Numbered from the stretch's first letter, positions 44,007-56,246 are shown. The stretch is 64,000 bases of DNA from Eledone cirrhosa (GCA_964016885.1 OZ024743.1:342326781-342390780); one strand, 5' to 3'. Translations and numbers: made by a program. The notes: generated by a model from the letters alone, not told the origin.

Positions 44007-46430
44007 CAACAAATTGCTGGGAAGAGAGCACTTCCCTCTCCACCCTGATTTTTCTTTTCAAATTAAATTTGAAAAGGTTAATGAGGGCATCACCGAAGAG
44101 GTAAGTGCTCGTCATCAGCCCTTTCAAACGCGTCCACCACACGACCTCTTTCGCTAAGGCCACCAGGCAGATAAAAACTGCCTGCCTTCCCGGCTAAAAG
44201 AAGGCGGCGGGGCAATCCTCACGATGGACTCAGCTGATAGCCGGATCCATCCTACACGCAACGGCAGGTGTTCGACATAAACCCAGAAGTCAGCAATGCT
44301 CAGACACTGGACGAGTACGTGCGGTTTCGTCGCCCTGTAGAGTTTATCCGAACTGGCAAAGCTCCCTGGTAGCACTGCTTGGCCAGGGGTTTCTGGAAGT
44401 TGTCCATGGCCCCAGGCCCGAAAGTTCTCCCGAGGAAATTGGCTAGTTGTCGACACCCAGCGTTTCCCCAAGGACGTTGTCGCTCTTTCCCTCCACTAAC
44501 CCTCTATAGAACGCCAAGGTGGCGTTTCCATCAATCGCATCGCCCGATTGGTCGAGTGTTGTGAGCGCCTACATATACTCCAAACGCGTCTAGCAAACGG
44601 CGACCACACCTGTTCACCGCCGAGGAAGGGGTGGAGATGCCGTAGCCTGGGCGCATGTCTGCACATCATCAGCCATGACATGCACAGGTGTTGACAGCAG
44701 ATGGACCGCCTGATCATGGGAGCACGTTCCTTCCACAAAATGTGAAAGTGCAATCGCTCCAGCGCAGCCAAGCGAGGCTTAGAACAAAGTACGATGGTCA
44801 GGTGGTAGTAGATTACGGACGCGATGTACGCGTTCGCCACTTCAACTCGACCCTTCAGAGACAGCTTCCTCTCGGCCGATTTCTGGGTGAGAGAGGCCAA
44901 CCTGCTTGTCATCACCACCCAGTTTTTGTCCGTATGGAGGTCCAGACTGAACCAGAGCCCTAGCAATTTAACCGGTCCGTCCAGCACCCAACGACGCTGT
45001 TGGACGGCATGGACTTGCCTTTCCAGGTGCCGACCCGCAGGCACACCGACTTTTCCTCGTGTCACCGCCTCATATTCTCTTAGTGTAGTCCCGATCGTCT
45101 CGATGTCCTTGGCGCTCGACACCACTACGGTGATGTCGTCTGCATATTCACGGTTATCCCGCGCCCCAGCTCGCGCGGGCCGCCCCTCAACGTTTATGCA
45201 GTAATGGCTCGAGAATCATACGAACAGCAGGGACATTCTTGGCGGACCGAGAGCATGACGTTGAGCGGTTTCGAAAGGTGACCGTTCACTCTTATCACAG
45301 AGCAGATGTCGCTGTGCATTGCAGCGATCCAGCCTCTGAAGATGGGCCCAAAGCCGGCCGCCCTCAAGATCGCTTCCAGAATACCATGGTCGACCCTATC
45401 GAAACATTTCGACTGATCTAAATTGATCGAGGCCCCACCCGTGACAGGTTCGTTAGCTACCTTCGCCACGGTGTATCGCATGAAATGGAGGTTATCGTGG
45501 ATGGATCTATCTGGAATGGCCCATGTCTGCGCCTATCCCACCAGCCCATCGACGACAAGCGCCAACCTCTTTGCTTAGCTTCTCGGCCAAAATCTTGAAC
45601 TCTGCGTTTAGCAGAGCTATGGGACTGAAATTATATTTCTTGCCCCCCTTGTTCGGTTCTTTCTCAGTACCGTTACCGCTCCTCGGTTCACAAAGCTGGG
45701 AATTTTCCCGTTCTGCTGCCAGTTGCAGTAGACGTCCGCCCAGAGGTCGCCGAACAAATCTGACATATGTATGTAAAGCTGACAATCCAAATCAGGGGAT
45801 TTATCCACCGTGCTGTCAGTCATTGCTACCTGTACTTCAGCGGCTGTTGTCGGCTTTTCGCCACACTCTGCCTTAGTGGCCGAGATCCGCTGCATTCTGT
45901 CGATGTAGGCACTAAAATCCATCCTGCGATCCGACCCGCCGCTGATCCCCGAACAGCTGAGTGAAGTGCCGCTGAAAAGCCGCACATATTTGTTCGGGTT
46001 CGAGTAACGTGTGCCCGCTTGGTCCTCCAGAACTGGATCGTGGCTTTGTTGCCACGACACACCTCCGCCATTCGGGCCCATTGAACGGCTTTTGTCCCCT
46101 TTTGTCTGAGAGCACGTGCCCTAGCTTTGACAACGCAGCTTTCGTCCTTTGCGTTGAAGAATTGGTCGAATGCCAACTTCACTGCAAGCACGTCGGTCGC
46201 GATGCCTTTACTAAGTGCCTCGTCTAACTTTCTAATTAGTTCTCCCTCTGCTCTATATTTCTCTATTGCTAACGCCTTACTAAACCTAATGGACTCTATT
46301 ATAATCGCCCTTTTCAGGGCGAACCACCATTTGGTGTTGACGAATGCCCCCGTCAACGCCCGCTTAACTAGTTCACTAATCCGGTCTCTGTAGGCTTTGC
46401 ACGCTGTCAACGACGCATGAAATCTTCAAC
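44007..46430 (-). pseudogene. Decayed Tx1-type LINE ORF2
   Basis: Minus-strand pieces align to the intact ORF2 at 29217-32654. 46410-45910: YRDRISELVKRALTGAFVNTKWW. Around 45700: LYIHMSDLFGDLW and VYCNWQQNGKIP. 45481-45200: SINLDQSKCFDRVDHGILEA (RT motif A) and RQECP in place of RQGCP. 45080-44500: GPVKLLGLWFSLDL and SLKGRVEVANAYIASVIYY. 44163-44010: AKEVVWWTRLKGL. Numerous frameshifts and stops. The endonuclease part is missing (5' truncated near 46430), and the 3' end is cut by the PLE insertion at 44006. Confidence 0.85.
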
Positions 46431-47290
46431 GATTAATTGAAAGTATTAATCAACAGTTAAGACCCGGTAGTTTCCATAGTTCATTGTACGTATGCTGTAC
46501 CTGGTTTATATTTTGATATTAGTGAAGCTTCCATAGTTACTATCATCGTAGTATTGTAGAGTTGTAGAAGATATATGTGTGTGTGAACCTGTGACTCATA
46601 AACATATTCTTCTGTCGATTCAATACACCTAATATTTTTCAATCAGATAGGTGCTGTTTGCATAGATATCTTCATGGAATCAGATGGATTATTTGATTAT
46701 ATTCATCTAGTTTCTCTAACTTTTTAATTCTTTCCAGTGAATGCTCATAATTAGGAAAGATATAAGACTGTACAGAATCCCACAAGCGAGAAAAAATAAA
46801 ATCTTTCAAAGCGAATTTTATGAAAAGTAATTTTCAAGTATGATTTTTTTTTCTCTCTCGGCATTTGTTTTAAGTGATAAATGTGATAGAGTCAGGTTTC
46901 GTTCTGAATCGCAGACTAAAAGCAAAGGCAAGTACTTAATTTAACTATCCATAACGCAAGCAATTTCGCTGTGAGTAGATTACAAAGAGTTCGCTAATTT
47001 GATGTAGGGTATTGACACCAAATAATTGCTAAAATTTCGGTACTAACATTGATCAGTTAAATTACTATTGAAATAAACTAGAATTATTTTTTTTAAATAC
47101 TGTATTATATAAGAGCTAGATAGGAATCCTAGATCAACAATTAGCCTCTATATGGTTGCACAAACTGCTAGAAATAGCAACCGTACTGTCTAGAATGAAG
47201 AATACATTGTAGAAAGTGACTCAAGGAAGATTATGCCTGAATAAAACACAGGATCTTCGCGACTGAAGCACCTTTTCTTTGGTACTAAAT
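46431..47290. other. No recognisable feature
   Basis: Unique-looking sequence; no ORF, RNA gene or repeat supported. Confidence 0.5.
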
Positions 47291-47291
47291 A

Positions 47292-47476
47292 TCAATTGGC
47301 AGTACCGGTAGAGGGTCGGACGCCATGCTTTGCAGCATAGTTAGGTCCCTTTACGGTCTGAGTTCAAATCCCGTCGAGGTTAACTTTGCCTTTCATCCTT
47401 ACGGGGTCGATAAAATAAAGTACCAGTAATGCACTGGGATAATTGCTGGCCTCGTGCTAAAAGTATAAACAATTAT
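47292..47476 (+). mobile_element. Full-length tRNA-derived SINE
   Basis: Plus-strand copy with A-box ('ggcagtaccggtagag') and B-box-like region and tail; followed by AT-rich DNA. Confidence 0.9.
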
Positions 47477-48385
47477 ATTATTATATCATCTTATATGTCT
47501 AAATCTAAGTCAAATAGCTTATGTTAGATATAACATATTTTGAGTTTTGCTGGTGATATAGTTGATGTCTAAACAGGATATATTATATGTTATCCTTGTA
47601 AACCAAAGTCGGCTGGTTATGACTAAAGTACATTTAACAATAGAGATAATGCCTCGTGACTGATTTGTGGCGAAACATTAAATAAGTAGCGCTATGCATT
47701 GAGCAAGACGTTTTAATAGAGTCACCATTACACCTAGAATTAGTCTTATCCCTCTTCAAAATAGGAAACTGTATAACATGGTCATCAGCGCGCCATATCA
47801 GAGAGAGAAATTATTCGTCCTGGGTAGAAAGCTTTTAATCAAAGGTCGATTCAGTTAACGTCAATCTAAATCAACAACAATAGTAATAAAGAATCATTGA
47901 TATACGTGGTTCAATTTGGCCACCCACATACATCTTGTACAATGTTCCCATTTTGTTGACAAGGTAATAAGGTGTTACATATGTTATTATTGTTAGCAAA
48001 ATATAGTAGAGGAGCTTAGAACTGTTAATAGATTCTCAACTCTATTCATCATCTATGTGTAGTCTCTTTCTCTTAGTTCTGAACATGTATTTAGCCGGTC
48101 AATTTCCCGATATCAAAGTCGTAAAGAACAGGACATTTTCGTTCTCCCTTATGCAATCCTTTATCCTTTAAATCTTAAGAATGTTTTACATATGTTGAAA
48201 CTTCCAGACATCGCGGCCATTTATAGCTTATGAATTAAAGAGCTGCGTTTTGTTCTCCCCAAATCGAAGTACAGTCATACTAACAATAGGTATGAAACGT
48301 GTATCTTGGACACTGCATTTATAAATCCCTCATCAATGGTCCGTAAGTATCTCCCTGCTCTTGTATTTTTCTTACTATATATATA
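47477..48385. other. No recognisable feature
   Basis: No supported gene or repeat; could include further 3' sequence of the LINE at 48390-49960. Confidence 0.4.
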
Positions 48386-48389
48386 TATT

Positions 48390-49960
48390 GAGTGGCAGCG
48401 GACTTCTACAAAAGAGCATGTTTTTAATGTGTGGTCCCAATCATCATTATCAGGCCGGTTGTGGTTCAATTGCGCTTTCTTTTTATTTTCGTCTTCTGTA
48501 GTACATTCTAGAGTGTTCTCGCTACCACACTATGCCTTATGCGAACATTCTTTCACAGTTGGTAATGATGTAGCTAACAATTTCGGTATTTGCTTCACAA
48601 TGCCTACATTTATTGTCATTTGATGACTTTCCACTTTTGTGCAGTAGGATCTTGGTGGGAAATTCATGTTCCTAGATTACATGGATGAATTCTTCAAAGT
48701 GGGATGTTATGAAGTCGTCGGACTCCATGTCTGGAATTTAGTATAGTTTAACCCCCTATGGTCTGTTGTTCATCTCCAATAGCCATGTACAAGGCTTCTC
48801 AATGAATTGGGCCTTTTTTATTTTTTTCGGCTAAGTCTTTCAGTGTTCCCGAATGAAAGATTTGTGTCAGCTTTTATTTCCTGTCTCTCCTCTAGATCAT
48901 AGATCCTCTTCTCAAGATCCGTTGCTATCCTAACAATATTGTGGATTTCATGTTAATAAAACTAGACAAGATAACTACTGATCTATTTTTTCTGTTGAAG
49001 TTGTTACTTCAATATCATTATCCGGATCTCGTATAATATGGATTTTCGGCACAGGCCATCCTCCTTATGAGGGGAATATAGCCAACCCACATCACAATTG
49101 ATGTTAAAGATTCCATTACCACTAAGCCGATTGCGTGTACGTACACCCATCTCATTGAGTTCTGTGCAACAGTTGAGCAGGCCAAATGTTGGCGTTAGGA
49201 TGGGCACAGCAACGTATTATGGGCAATGTTCTTGTTATAGGCCAAGAGTTCTGAAGACCATATTCACATTGCATCTCCTGGGTTGGTCATTCCTGGTCCT
49301 CTCCTTTCATATCTGTAATTCTCATCCTGTCCAATATACGTAAAGATGATACCTGAATGTAGAGATTGTATCGTCAAGCCGTTCAGTTTTTGGTTCTCAG
49401 AGGAGGACACCTTTCTAAATTTTATTGTCAAAAATACACATTTGCCTCACCAAATTTCATTCCAATGTTCGTAGATATTCAATTGCGTTTTAATGTGGTT
49501 GATAGTTGACCGATATAACTTCAGGTCATCGTTAAGTGAAAAGAAAATGGAGATACCTCTGAATCCATTTCTATGACAACTATGTTTGTGTGAAGGTATG
49601 ATAGTGGGGATAACGAGAAGACAAAGAGCAGCACTTATAAGCTATCACCCTACAAGATGCTTCTTTGGTAGTGAATAGTGTGAGATCCAACGTTTCTTCT
49701 TATCAACTCCAAGCGTTAGATAGCAGCTACAAGTTTCTGAATTGCTTTGATTAACTCTCAAGCCCTGATAATCAAATCATGTGGCATACTGTTAAATGCC
49801 ATCTGGTAGTCGAGCCACCATACAGCCAGGTTCTTGCAATTCTTCACTGGTTTTCTTGAATCATTTTGTTAATGCTTTAAACAGCCTTACACTTCTTCCT
49901 TTCCCGCAGCTTCCTCAAGTGTTATGATGTTGTTGATGACACAATGATACTGCATGTACA
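48390..49960 (-). pseudogene. Decayed LINE with R2/NeSL-like RT and C-terminal zinc knuckle
   Basis: Minus-strand translation across several frames gives LAVWWLDYQMAFNSMPHDLI (RT motif A, YQKAFDSVPH-like) near 49810, FSLNDDLKLY (a degraded FMDDLKLY catalytic motif) near 49520, CVFLTIKFRKVSSSE near 49420, then FGLLNCCTELNEMGVRTRNRL and DVGWLYSPHKEDG at 49207-49004, and near 48600 KCRHCEANTEIVSYIITNCERM (C-x2-C...C). This order, especially TELNEMDxKTRKL and the final CRxC...ISHIxxxC, is typical of R2/NeSL-type LINEs. No frame is intact. Confidence 0.65.
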
Positions 49961-49989
49961 GATTTAAGCTCCCAGTGTATAGTTTGAAC

Positions 49990-50009
49990 ATGATGTTTTG
50001 GCATGTATG

Positions 50010-50043
<34 letters not shown>

Positions 50044-50070
50044 TGTATGTATGTATTATGTATTATGTTA
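49990..50070. repeat. (GTAT)n microsatellite
   Basis: Tandem GTAT units with a degenerate right end. Confidence 0.95.
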
Positions 50071-50580
50071 TGTCAGGTAACTCTTCAGCGCTACTGGTAA
50101 CATGTAACCCAGTACAGCCAATGCATGGTGGGCTCGTCGGTGTCTAAATCGCCATCCTCAACAAGCTTGATTGGCTGAAATTTGGACACCCTGCGGACAC
50201 AGGGCGGGGGAATTCAGGGAAGACAACGGCCATCCAATAATTCTTTTTTTTTTTTTTGTCGAGTGAGAGACACCTAGTCTTCATTAAGACATCTATCTAG
50301 GAAAAGTCACTCTGATATATAACTTGCGACTTCGTTAGCATCCGATGATATAGACCAGTTCTTCTTTTGGGACAAATGCATTCGTTGTTCAAAGAGTGGG
50401 ATTGACCCCGTGCAAAACCTTTCCTCACTTACAAAAGCTTCAAGCACAGGTTTCGCTTGATATGTGACATTTCTTTCGATGCATGGTATTGCTGGTCATA
50501 GTCAACTCCCTAGCTTAAGTATCAAGCAATCACGCTTAAGTATCAAGCAATGGCATTACTTGAAATCGATTTACAGCCAT
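50071..50580. other. No recognisable feature
   Basis: Contains a moderately GC-rich 150-bp part (50080-50230) of unknown origin and a poly-T run; no ORF supported. Confidence 0.4.
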
Positions 50581-50584
50581 CATG

Positions 50585-50661
50585 TTTGTATGTATGTATG
50601 TATGTATGTATGTATGTATGTATGTATGTATGTATGTATGTATGTATGTATGTATGTATGT
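50585..50661. repeat. (GTAT)n microsatellite
   Basis: About nineteen GTAT units. Confidence 0.95.
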
Positions 50662-50664
50662 ACA

Positions 50665-50905
50665 TGTGTGTGGACGCAGTATGGCCGATCAGCAAAATAG
50701 TGCGATTCAAAATCATTGGATCCTGAGTCCGATTCCTTAGCGTGGCATCTTTGGCTAGTGATCTGAGCAAGAATAGTGAAAAGAACGAGTGATTCTGAAA
50801 CCTTTTAGGTCACACCTGTATGTGATGACAGTCAATTATGTGCCAATCTATGGATCTAGGATGCATTCCATGGTCATTCGTGGCCGAAGAGTGTCTTTAC
50901 CCTAT
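50665..50905 (+). mobile_element. Degenerate cephalopod-type SINE
   Basis: 'gtatggccgatcagcaaaat' stands where a tRNA A-box region is expected and 'gagtccgattcc' where a B box is expected. The end 'ttccatggtcattcgtggcc' matches the 3' part of the SINE at 55318-55655 (inverted). Middle region eroded. Confidence 0.5.
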
Positions 50906-51158
50906 ATATATGATATATATTTATTAACGAAAGTATTATTATTGCAAAATATGATGGATTTAAGAAGGTTTCATCAGAGTAACAGGAATACAATTAAATG
51001 ACTTAAATGCTTCAAGTCCTACTTTAATAACACTACTGTAAACTTTATCCATTGGATTGAACTATAGACTGTTTATTACCTATTTTTTAGACTATAAAAT
51101 CATATTGAGTTTTAAATTGTGTTAGTCTATATATATAGTCTAGATATACATATATATC

Positions 51159-51159
<1 letters not shown>

Positions 51160-51243
<84 letters not shown>
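51160..51243. repeat. (AT)n microsatellite
   Basis: AT array bordering the foldback repeat at 51241. Confidence 0.95.
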
Positions 51244-51250
<7 letters not shown>

Positions 51251-51293
51251 AAGAATCAAAGAACTGTTCAAAACATTATTGTGCTTACAGCTG

Positions 51294-51324
51294 TTTCCTC
51301 CAAACCGAGGTTTGGATTCTTCGG
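51294..51324 (-). ncRNA. hammerhead-like core, family G (left arm)
   Basis: Minus strand CCGAAGA, A, TCCAAACC/GGTTTGGA stem with a two-base loop, GAAA. Confidence 0.4.
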
Positions 51325-51948
51325 AGCAATTTATTAATGCATGGACAGTTATATGACCTCCTTTTCAGCCGAGAGACATACCAATACATATTCAAACATT
51401 GATACATATTCAAACATTGTGGGTCAACATTCATTACAGAATTTAGAGTGGCAGTACACACTTCGAGAAAATGCCGAAGTACATGAATTACTTGACATCC
51501 CTGCGCTGTGCATCTCCAATACTTATAACACTTTTAATGCTTGCACTATCTTTAATGCTTATAATATTTCTCCACACACAGACTATATCAATCATATAAA
51601 GACTTTGCCACCAGATCTACCAACCTAACACTCTTATTTACCTACCTAAGTGCCTCTACCACACATATCTCTCTGCCACACTATATAAACAAGACGCACA
51701 TGCGTGCCACACATATAACATTTGCACTATATAACCACTTATCTTCATGTTGTACTTTAACCTATATCTTTGATTTTTGATTGTACCTATTAATATAAAT
51801 GTAATCTCGAAGTGTGTACTGCCACTCTAAATTCTGTAATGAATGTTGACCCACAATGTTTGAATATGTATCAATGTTTGAATATGTATTGGTATGTCTC
51901 TCGGCTGAAAAGGAGGTCATATAACTGTCCATGCATTAATAAATTGCT

Positions 51949-51979
51949 CCGAAGAATCCAAACCTCGGTTTGGAGGAAA
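51949..51979 (+). ncRNA. hammerhead-like core, family G (right arm)
   Basis: CCGAAGA (51949-51955) and GAAA (51976-51979) around an eight-pair stem. One departure from CUGANGA (C for U4). Confidence 0.4.
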
Positions 51980-52192
51980 CAGCTGTAAGCACAATAATGT
52001 TTTGAACAGTTCTTTGATTCTTATATTTCATATAACTGCTCTGTAAATCATCTGATGTTTTTACATTGAGCTACTTAACTTACTGGTAATAAGGTAGTAA
52101 TACATTACTGCCTACCACTATTTAGGGTGTGTGTAAAATACTTACAACTGCTTAAGGTTTTGTGTTTACATAACCATAAATAGTATAACTAA

Positions 52193-52199
<7 letters not shown>

Positions 52200-52229
<30 letters not shown>

Positions 52230-52570
52230 AGCGGAACAAGTAAACATTAAACAATCTTTTAAATAAATTAAAATATGATTTAAATATTTACCTCTTCTAA
52301 TGCCATGACCGACGGTTTCGCTGTATCTTTCCATTGGAAATTCAGAGAATTTCCAATGGAAAGATACAGCTCTTCAGATAGCTTTTCCAAACCTACTAGA
52401 CATAAATCCAAGTAGAAATAGATGTATCGCTTTCATCCCGGTGTATGAAATCAAGCCGTTAAAATGACCCACACACAAATAGGCCGTAAGAAAAAACGGG
52501 AATTATAGACTCGTTGTTACTAGAAATAGCAGCATGATACAACATTTTTTCCCTACATTAAAGAGAATTC
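52200..52570 (-). repeat. PLE-like terminal repeat with very long hammerhead stem II
   Basis: Starts after a short (AT)n (52196-52226). Similar in layout to 38570-38852. Contains the hammerhead-like core at 52316-52377 and no coding remnant. Confidence 0.55.
52316..52377 (-). ncRNA. hammerhead-like core with ~22-bp perfect stem II
   Basis: Minus strand CTGAAGA directly followed by GCTGTATCTTTCC..., a hairpin of about 22 perfect pairs with a short loop near 52346, then GAAAC. G-C closes the stem next to the core, as in canonical hammerheads. The best formed candidate in the window, though such a perfect stem could also be a recent foldback. Confidence 0.6.
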
Positions 52571-53670
52571 AAATAAATGATATATATCTCCATAGTTAAT
52601 TTATCTGGCATAGGTTATTTATTTACTTTGCGTTTTTTTAACGTTAGGAAGCTTTTAAAAGTCCAAATAATCGTCGTCATTTGCGATTACGTTTGTCATC
52701 GTTAAGGAAAGCATATGATGCCATCCCTGTAGTATTCTTTGTGCTTCGATGTAAAACATTCCATCAGTCACTGATTTACCTGATCTTCATTGGCGAAAGT
52801 CTTTGACTGCATTGCACTGCTTATTGAGAGAAAAAGGTGGTTGACTGTAGGTATGAGGTTGGGCGAATACAGTCGGTTGGGAAAAAGCTCCCATTATCGC
52901 GACTATATTTCAAATTTCTACAATGTTCGTACTTCTAACTATAGGCGTAAAATATTCTAAAGTTCCGCAACTTGTGAAGGCATGAAGCATATCTAAATGT
53001 GCCACATGATACATGTAGGAAACGAATACTAATATGAATTCATTAAATAACATAACGTAAAGTTCCACGATTCAGTGAAATAACGGTGAAGACACAAATG
53101 ACTCGTGGAAACTTGATTATCCCTGTATTCAGATTTTAAGTTCCAAATGCCTGAAGTGTGTTTATGTTAGAAATCAATATTTTTGTTATTGTTCCTTTTA
53201 TTCATGTTATTCTAAGAAAATCAATGAAAACTATTTTGAACTATTATTTGACTTAATCTTAATTGTTTTTTTTGTTTTATTGCCAAATACCAATGGTCAT
53301 CATCAAATCAACAAGGGAACTTCTCTGTGATCGCCCGAGATGACAAAAATAGCATCTTAACCTCTTTCGTATCACACACATCCGACTTCAAATAGAAAAT
53401 ATTGGATAATATAAACGTGAGAGCTTGTGTTCGACTGGAATATCTTCGTTGTTATGATGCTTATTGGGAAGGTGGGACAGAATGCAGTTTTGCACACCCC
53501 AGACACTATGTGAGCAGCGCCCAGTCTGCTCATTACAAATACTCCAGACAAATCCAATTCGGGCAACCAATACAGCACATAGGATCACTGCCCAGGAAGT
53601 ATTAGGGTTTCACGTACTGTAATTGCAGAACAACAGTCTTATTTAAAGATAGCAGAAAATATTGTGAGAC
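52571..53670. other. No recognisable feature
   Basis: No ORF or repeat supported; 53400-53670 may be the 5' leader of the LINE that follows. Confidence 0.4.
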
Positions 53671-53679
53671 AGCTGACTT

Positions 53680-55190
53680 GGCTTAATCATGTACAAAGCC
53701 AAAGTCACACCAACATTCGTTATCGCCACAAATAAAGGACCCATGGTAGCCACCACTAATACCCATTCAAATGTCATATCAGCGGCCACTACTGATACCA
53801 CAAATGTCACACCAGTGCAACTACTTAATGTCAGAGGCCTGGCAAAACTGACCAACATGTGTAGGATCACCTACTCAAGAGAACTGGCCCCAAGCAATCA
53901 AGCAATATGCAAGGCACTAATTGAAACTCCCCAGACAGCTAGCAAAGCAGATGCTAAATACACATAGCAAAGTATGTTGTATTTCGCAGTGACAGGAACA
54001 AGAGAACTCATGGTGGGATTGCTTCGTACATCCGTGAAGATGTCATACCATTAGTACTAGTGTCACATTCCAACTCTGTCTATGACACAACTAATAGTGC
54101 ACGTAAAACAACTCAATGTGGTAATAGGTGTCACATATCGTCCACCAGACTCCCTTTGTCATAAGGACAAGATTGAAGATAGTCTCAGAAAGAATGAAGA
54201 AGTATTAATTTGGGTCAGATTCTCAGCATCCTGCAGCTGGGAGATTTTAACCTCCTCAAGGTAAAATGGCCCGAAGGCCATCCCCTACGAATGATGGCAC
54301 TTCAACAAAGGCAGACAGGACCTTTGTTGGACATTACAAACAGACTTTTAATGGAACAAATGGTACTTTATCCAATAAGAGGTGAAAATATCCTAGATCC
54401 CTGCTTCACGAATAACAAAGAGATCATCAACAATGTGAAAGTGACACCAACGATTTTCTCCAAGTGTAACATAGTAGAACTAGTAATGTATAGCCTGAGG
54501 AGGACTGTAGATGTTCAGCCCACAGGAACCATTCGGTCACTGTCCGGCTTAAACTTCCACAAATCTAACTGGAAAAAGATTCAGGAGTAGCTGGACCGAC
54601 AGTTTCTACGGAACATATCAACATACAACTTTTAACAATTAATAGAAATAATTGTTTCTACTTCAGGCACAAGGCCAGCAATTACCCAGTACATTACTGG
54701 TACTTTATTTTATCGAACCCGTAAGGATGAAAGGCAAAGTTAACCTCGGCGGGATTTGAACTAAAACCGTAATGGGACGTAACTATGCTAGAAAGCATGG
54801 CGTCCAACCCTCTACCGATACTGCCAATTCACCGCCCTTAATAGAAATAATACAAGCCATATTCTCTAGGTTTGCCCGGAAAGAAAGGCTAGCATACACA
54901 AAAATATTATTTCGGAGACAGGAAAATCTTTATGCGAAGGAGAAAGAAAGTCTCAAACCGGTTACATATAGATGTAAGGAACAAGAAGGAATCCTATTTG
55001 AAGTAGGCACTGTTTGAAAGTGAAACTGAACGAAAATTCTACCCTAAAAAGGAGAGGACAGAAAGAGAAGCTAGGGCTATGGAAAACATAAGGACGAACA
55101 CTAAGGCTTTCTTTAAATTTGCAAAAGAAATCGCATCAACATACCACGGGTTTCAAAAGCTCTTTGGATTTCTGCTGTTGTAATGACAGA
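53680..55190 (+). pseudogene. CR1/Jockey-type LINE, endonuclease half, split by a SINE
   Basis: 53689-53967: LLNVRGLAKLTNM (start of an APE-type endonuclease) and LIETPQTASKADAKYT. About 53970-54100: DRNKRTHGGIASYIREDV in shifted frames. 54082-54200: LIVHVKQLNVVIGVTYRPPD. 54240: LQLGDFNLLKVKWPEG (catalytic GDFN). Then LLDITNRLLMEQMVLYPIRGENILDPCFTNNKEIIN and an endonuclease end where SDH is replaced. A SINE at 54653-54837 interrupts LIEIIQ. After it, TKAFFKFAKEIAS leads to the RT, which is missing. Several frameshifts. Confidence 0.8.
54653..54837 (-). mobile_element. tRNA-derived SINE inserted in the LINE, 14-bp target duplication
   Basis: Bracketed by 'ttaatagaaataat' at 54639-54652 and 54838-54851. 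Full-length minus-strand copy, younger than the LINE it splits. Confidence 0.95.
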
Positions 55191-55272
55191 TAGCCCTTTT
55201 ACCTTTTTACCGATTGGAAACTGCGCATCGAGTGCTCACTCGAGTGAATCTACAGTAACTGGACGTTACATT

Positions 55273-55275
<3 letters not shown>

Positions 55276-55312
<37 letters not shown>
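55276..55312. repeat. (AT)n microsatellite
   Basis: AT array directly at the 3' end of the SINE that follows. Confidence 0.95.
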
Positions 55313-55314
<2 letters not shown>

Positions 55315-55316
<2 letters not shown>

Positions 55317-55655
55317 GGGAAAGACTCCTTTCAGTCACGAATGGCCATGGGATTCGAACCTAGAAAGTTCGTCTCTGAGGCACAAGTCGGGGCAAGGTTG
55401 TTTGTAGAAGACCAGTAGTCGCCTATGCTTACCAGCCTCCCCTCTCCACGCCACCGATAATGTCCAAGGGAAAGTCAAAGGCTGATAGAGCTTGTCTCCT
55501 GTGACGTCGCAAATTATTTCTACAGCTGAGTGAACTAAAGCAACGTGAAATAATATGTTTCTTTCAAGAACACAACGCATTACCCGGTCCGAGAATCGAA
55601 CTCACAACCTCACGATTGTAAGCCTGACGCTCTAACCACTAAGCCATGCGTCTCT
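55315..55655 (-). mobile_element. Ceph-type tRNA-derived SINE, ~340 bp
   Basis: Read on the minus strand: a tRNA-like head with A box 'atggcttagtggttagagcg' and B box 'gagttcgattctc', then a central domain ('cacgttgctttagttcactc', 'agctctatcagcctttgact', 'ggcgtggagaggggaggctg') and a tail ending 'ggccattcgtgactgaaagg'. Matches the general plan of cephalopod SINEs with a conserved central domain. Head and tail well preserved. Confidence 0.8.
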
Positions 55656-55669
55656 CGAACTTCCCTATC

Positions 55670-56243
55670 CTGTAGGTACTGGCTGACTAACCTAACAGCA
55701 TTGATACAATTCACATCAAAATTAAAAAGCAGCATCGAACAGCCATTGAGTGCATTCAAACTGTTATTTATAGCAACCAACTGTGTTTACAGTTATTTTC
55801 TATGTCGAAATTTCCTACATTTTCTATGAACATCATAATTCCTCAGTGCTTTGAAAGTTCGAGACAATACATATATAATTTCACTCAAAATGATATAATA
55901 ATGTATGCAATACAATATAGCGTAATTATATAGTATGAATACAGTTCATAGAAGGAATTTATTTTCTTCTTAAATTTCACAAGATAAATGTCAGGAATTA
56001 TACATGAGGAGAATGCTACATCCAGAAAACCTTCATTTCGAATTCCATATAGCATACTGCGCTGACATAGTATTTGAAATGATGGCTGTTTCCCTGGATA
56101 AATGTGAAGCACAATAATATCTGCATGTCATCATGTCATTTATCCGGTAAAATTTGATGTGGCAAAATAATCTATCCTGTAAACTGTATGGATAGCATGA
56201 ATATATTCTATAAATATTATATACATATGTGTGTGTGTGTGTG

Positions 56244-56246
<3 letters not shown>
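55670..56246. other. No recognisable feature
   Basis: No ORF or repeat supported. Confidence 0.5.

Larger units (their letters stand above)
51241..52033. repeat. Foldback element, family G copy 2
   Basis: Arms 51241-51471 and 51804-52033 are almost perfectly inverted (230 bp) around a ~330-bp centre. The right arm plus the adjoining centre has the same order as 9242-9632 (inverted), so the left arm is an added inverted terminal repeat. An internal 'catattcaaacattg' duplication is present in both arms, so one arm was copied from the other recently. Confidence 0.9.

Noticed and set aside
46431..48385. Host gene exons in the least repetitive stretch
   Set aside because: No frame longer than chance, no splice-site and codon pattern that I could defend; a translated protein search would be needed to find exons.
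55570..55655. Possible tRNA gene (minus strand)
   Set aside because: Good A and B boxes, but it continues into a SINE central domain and lacks a proper acceptor stem; it is the SINE head.
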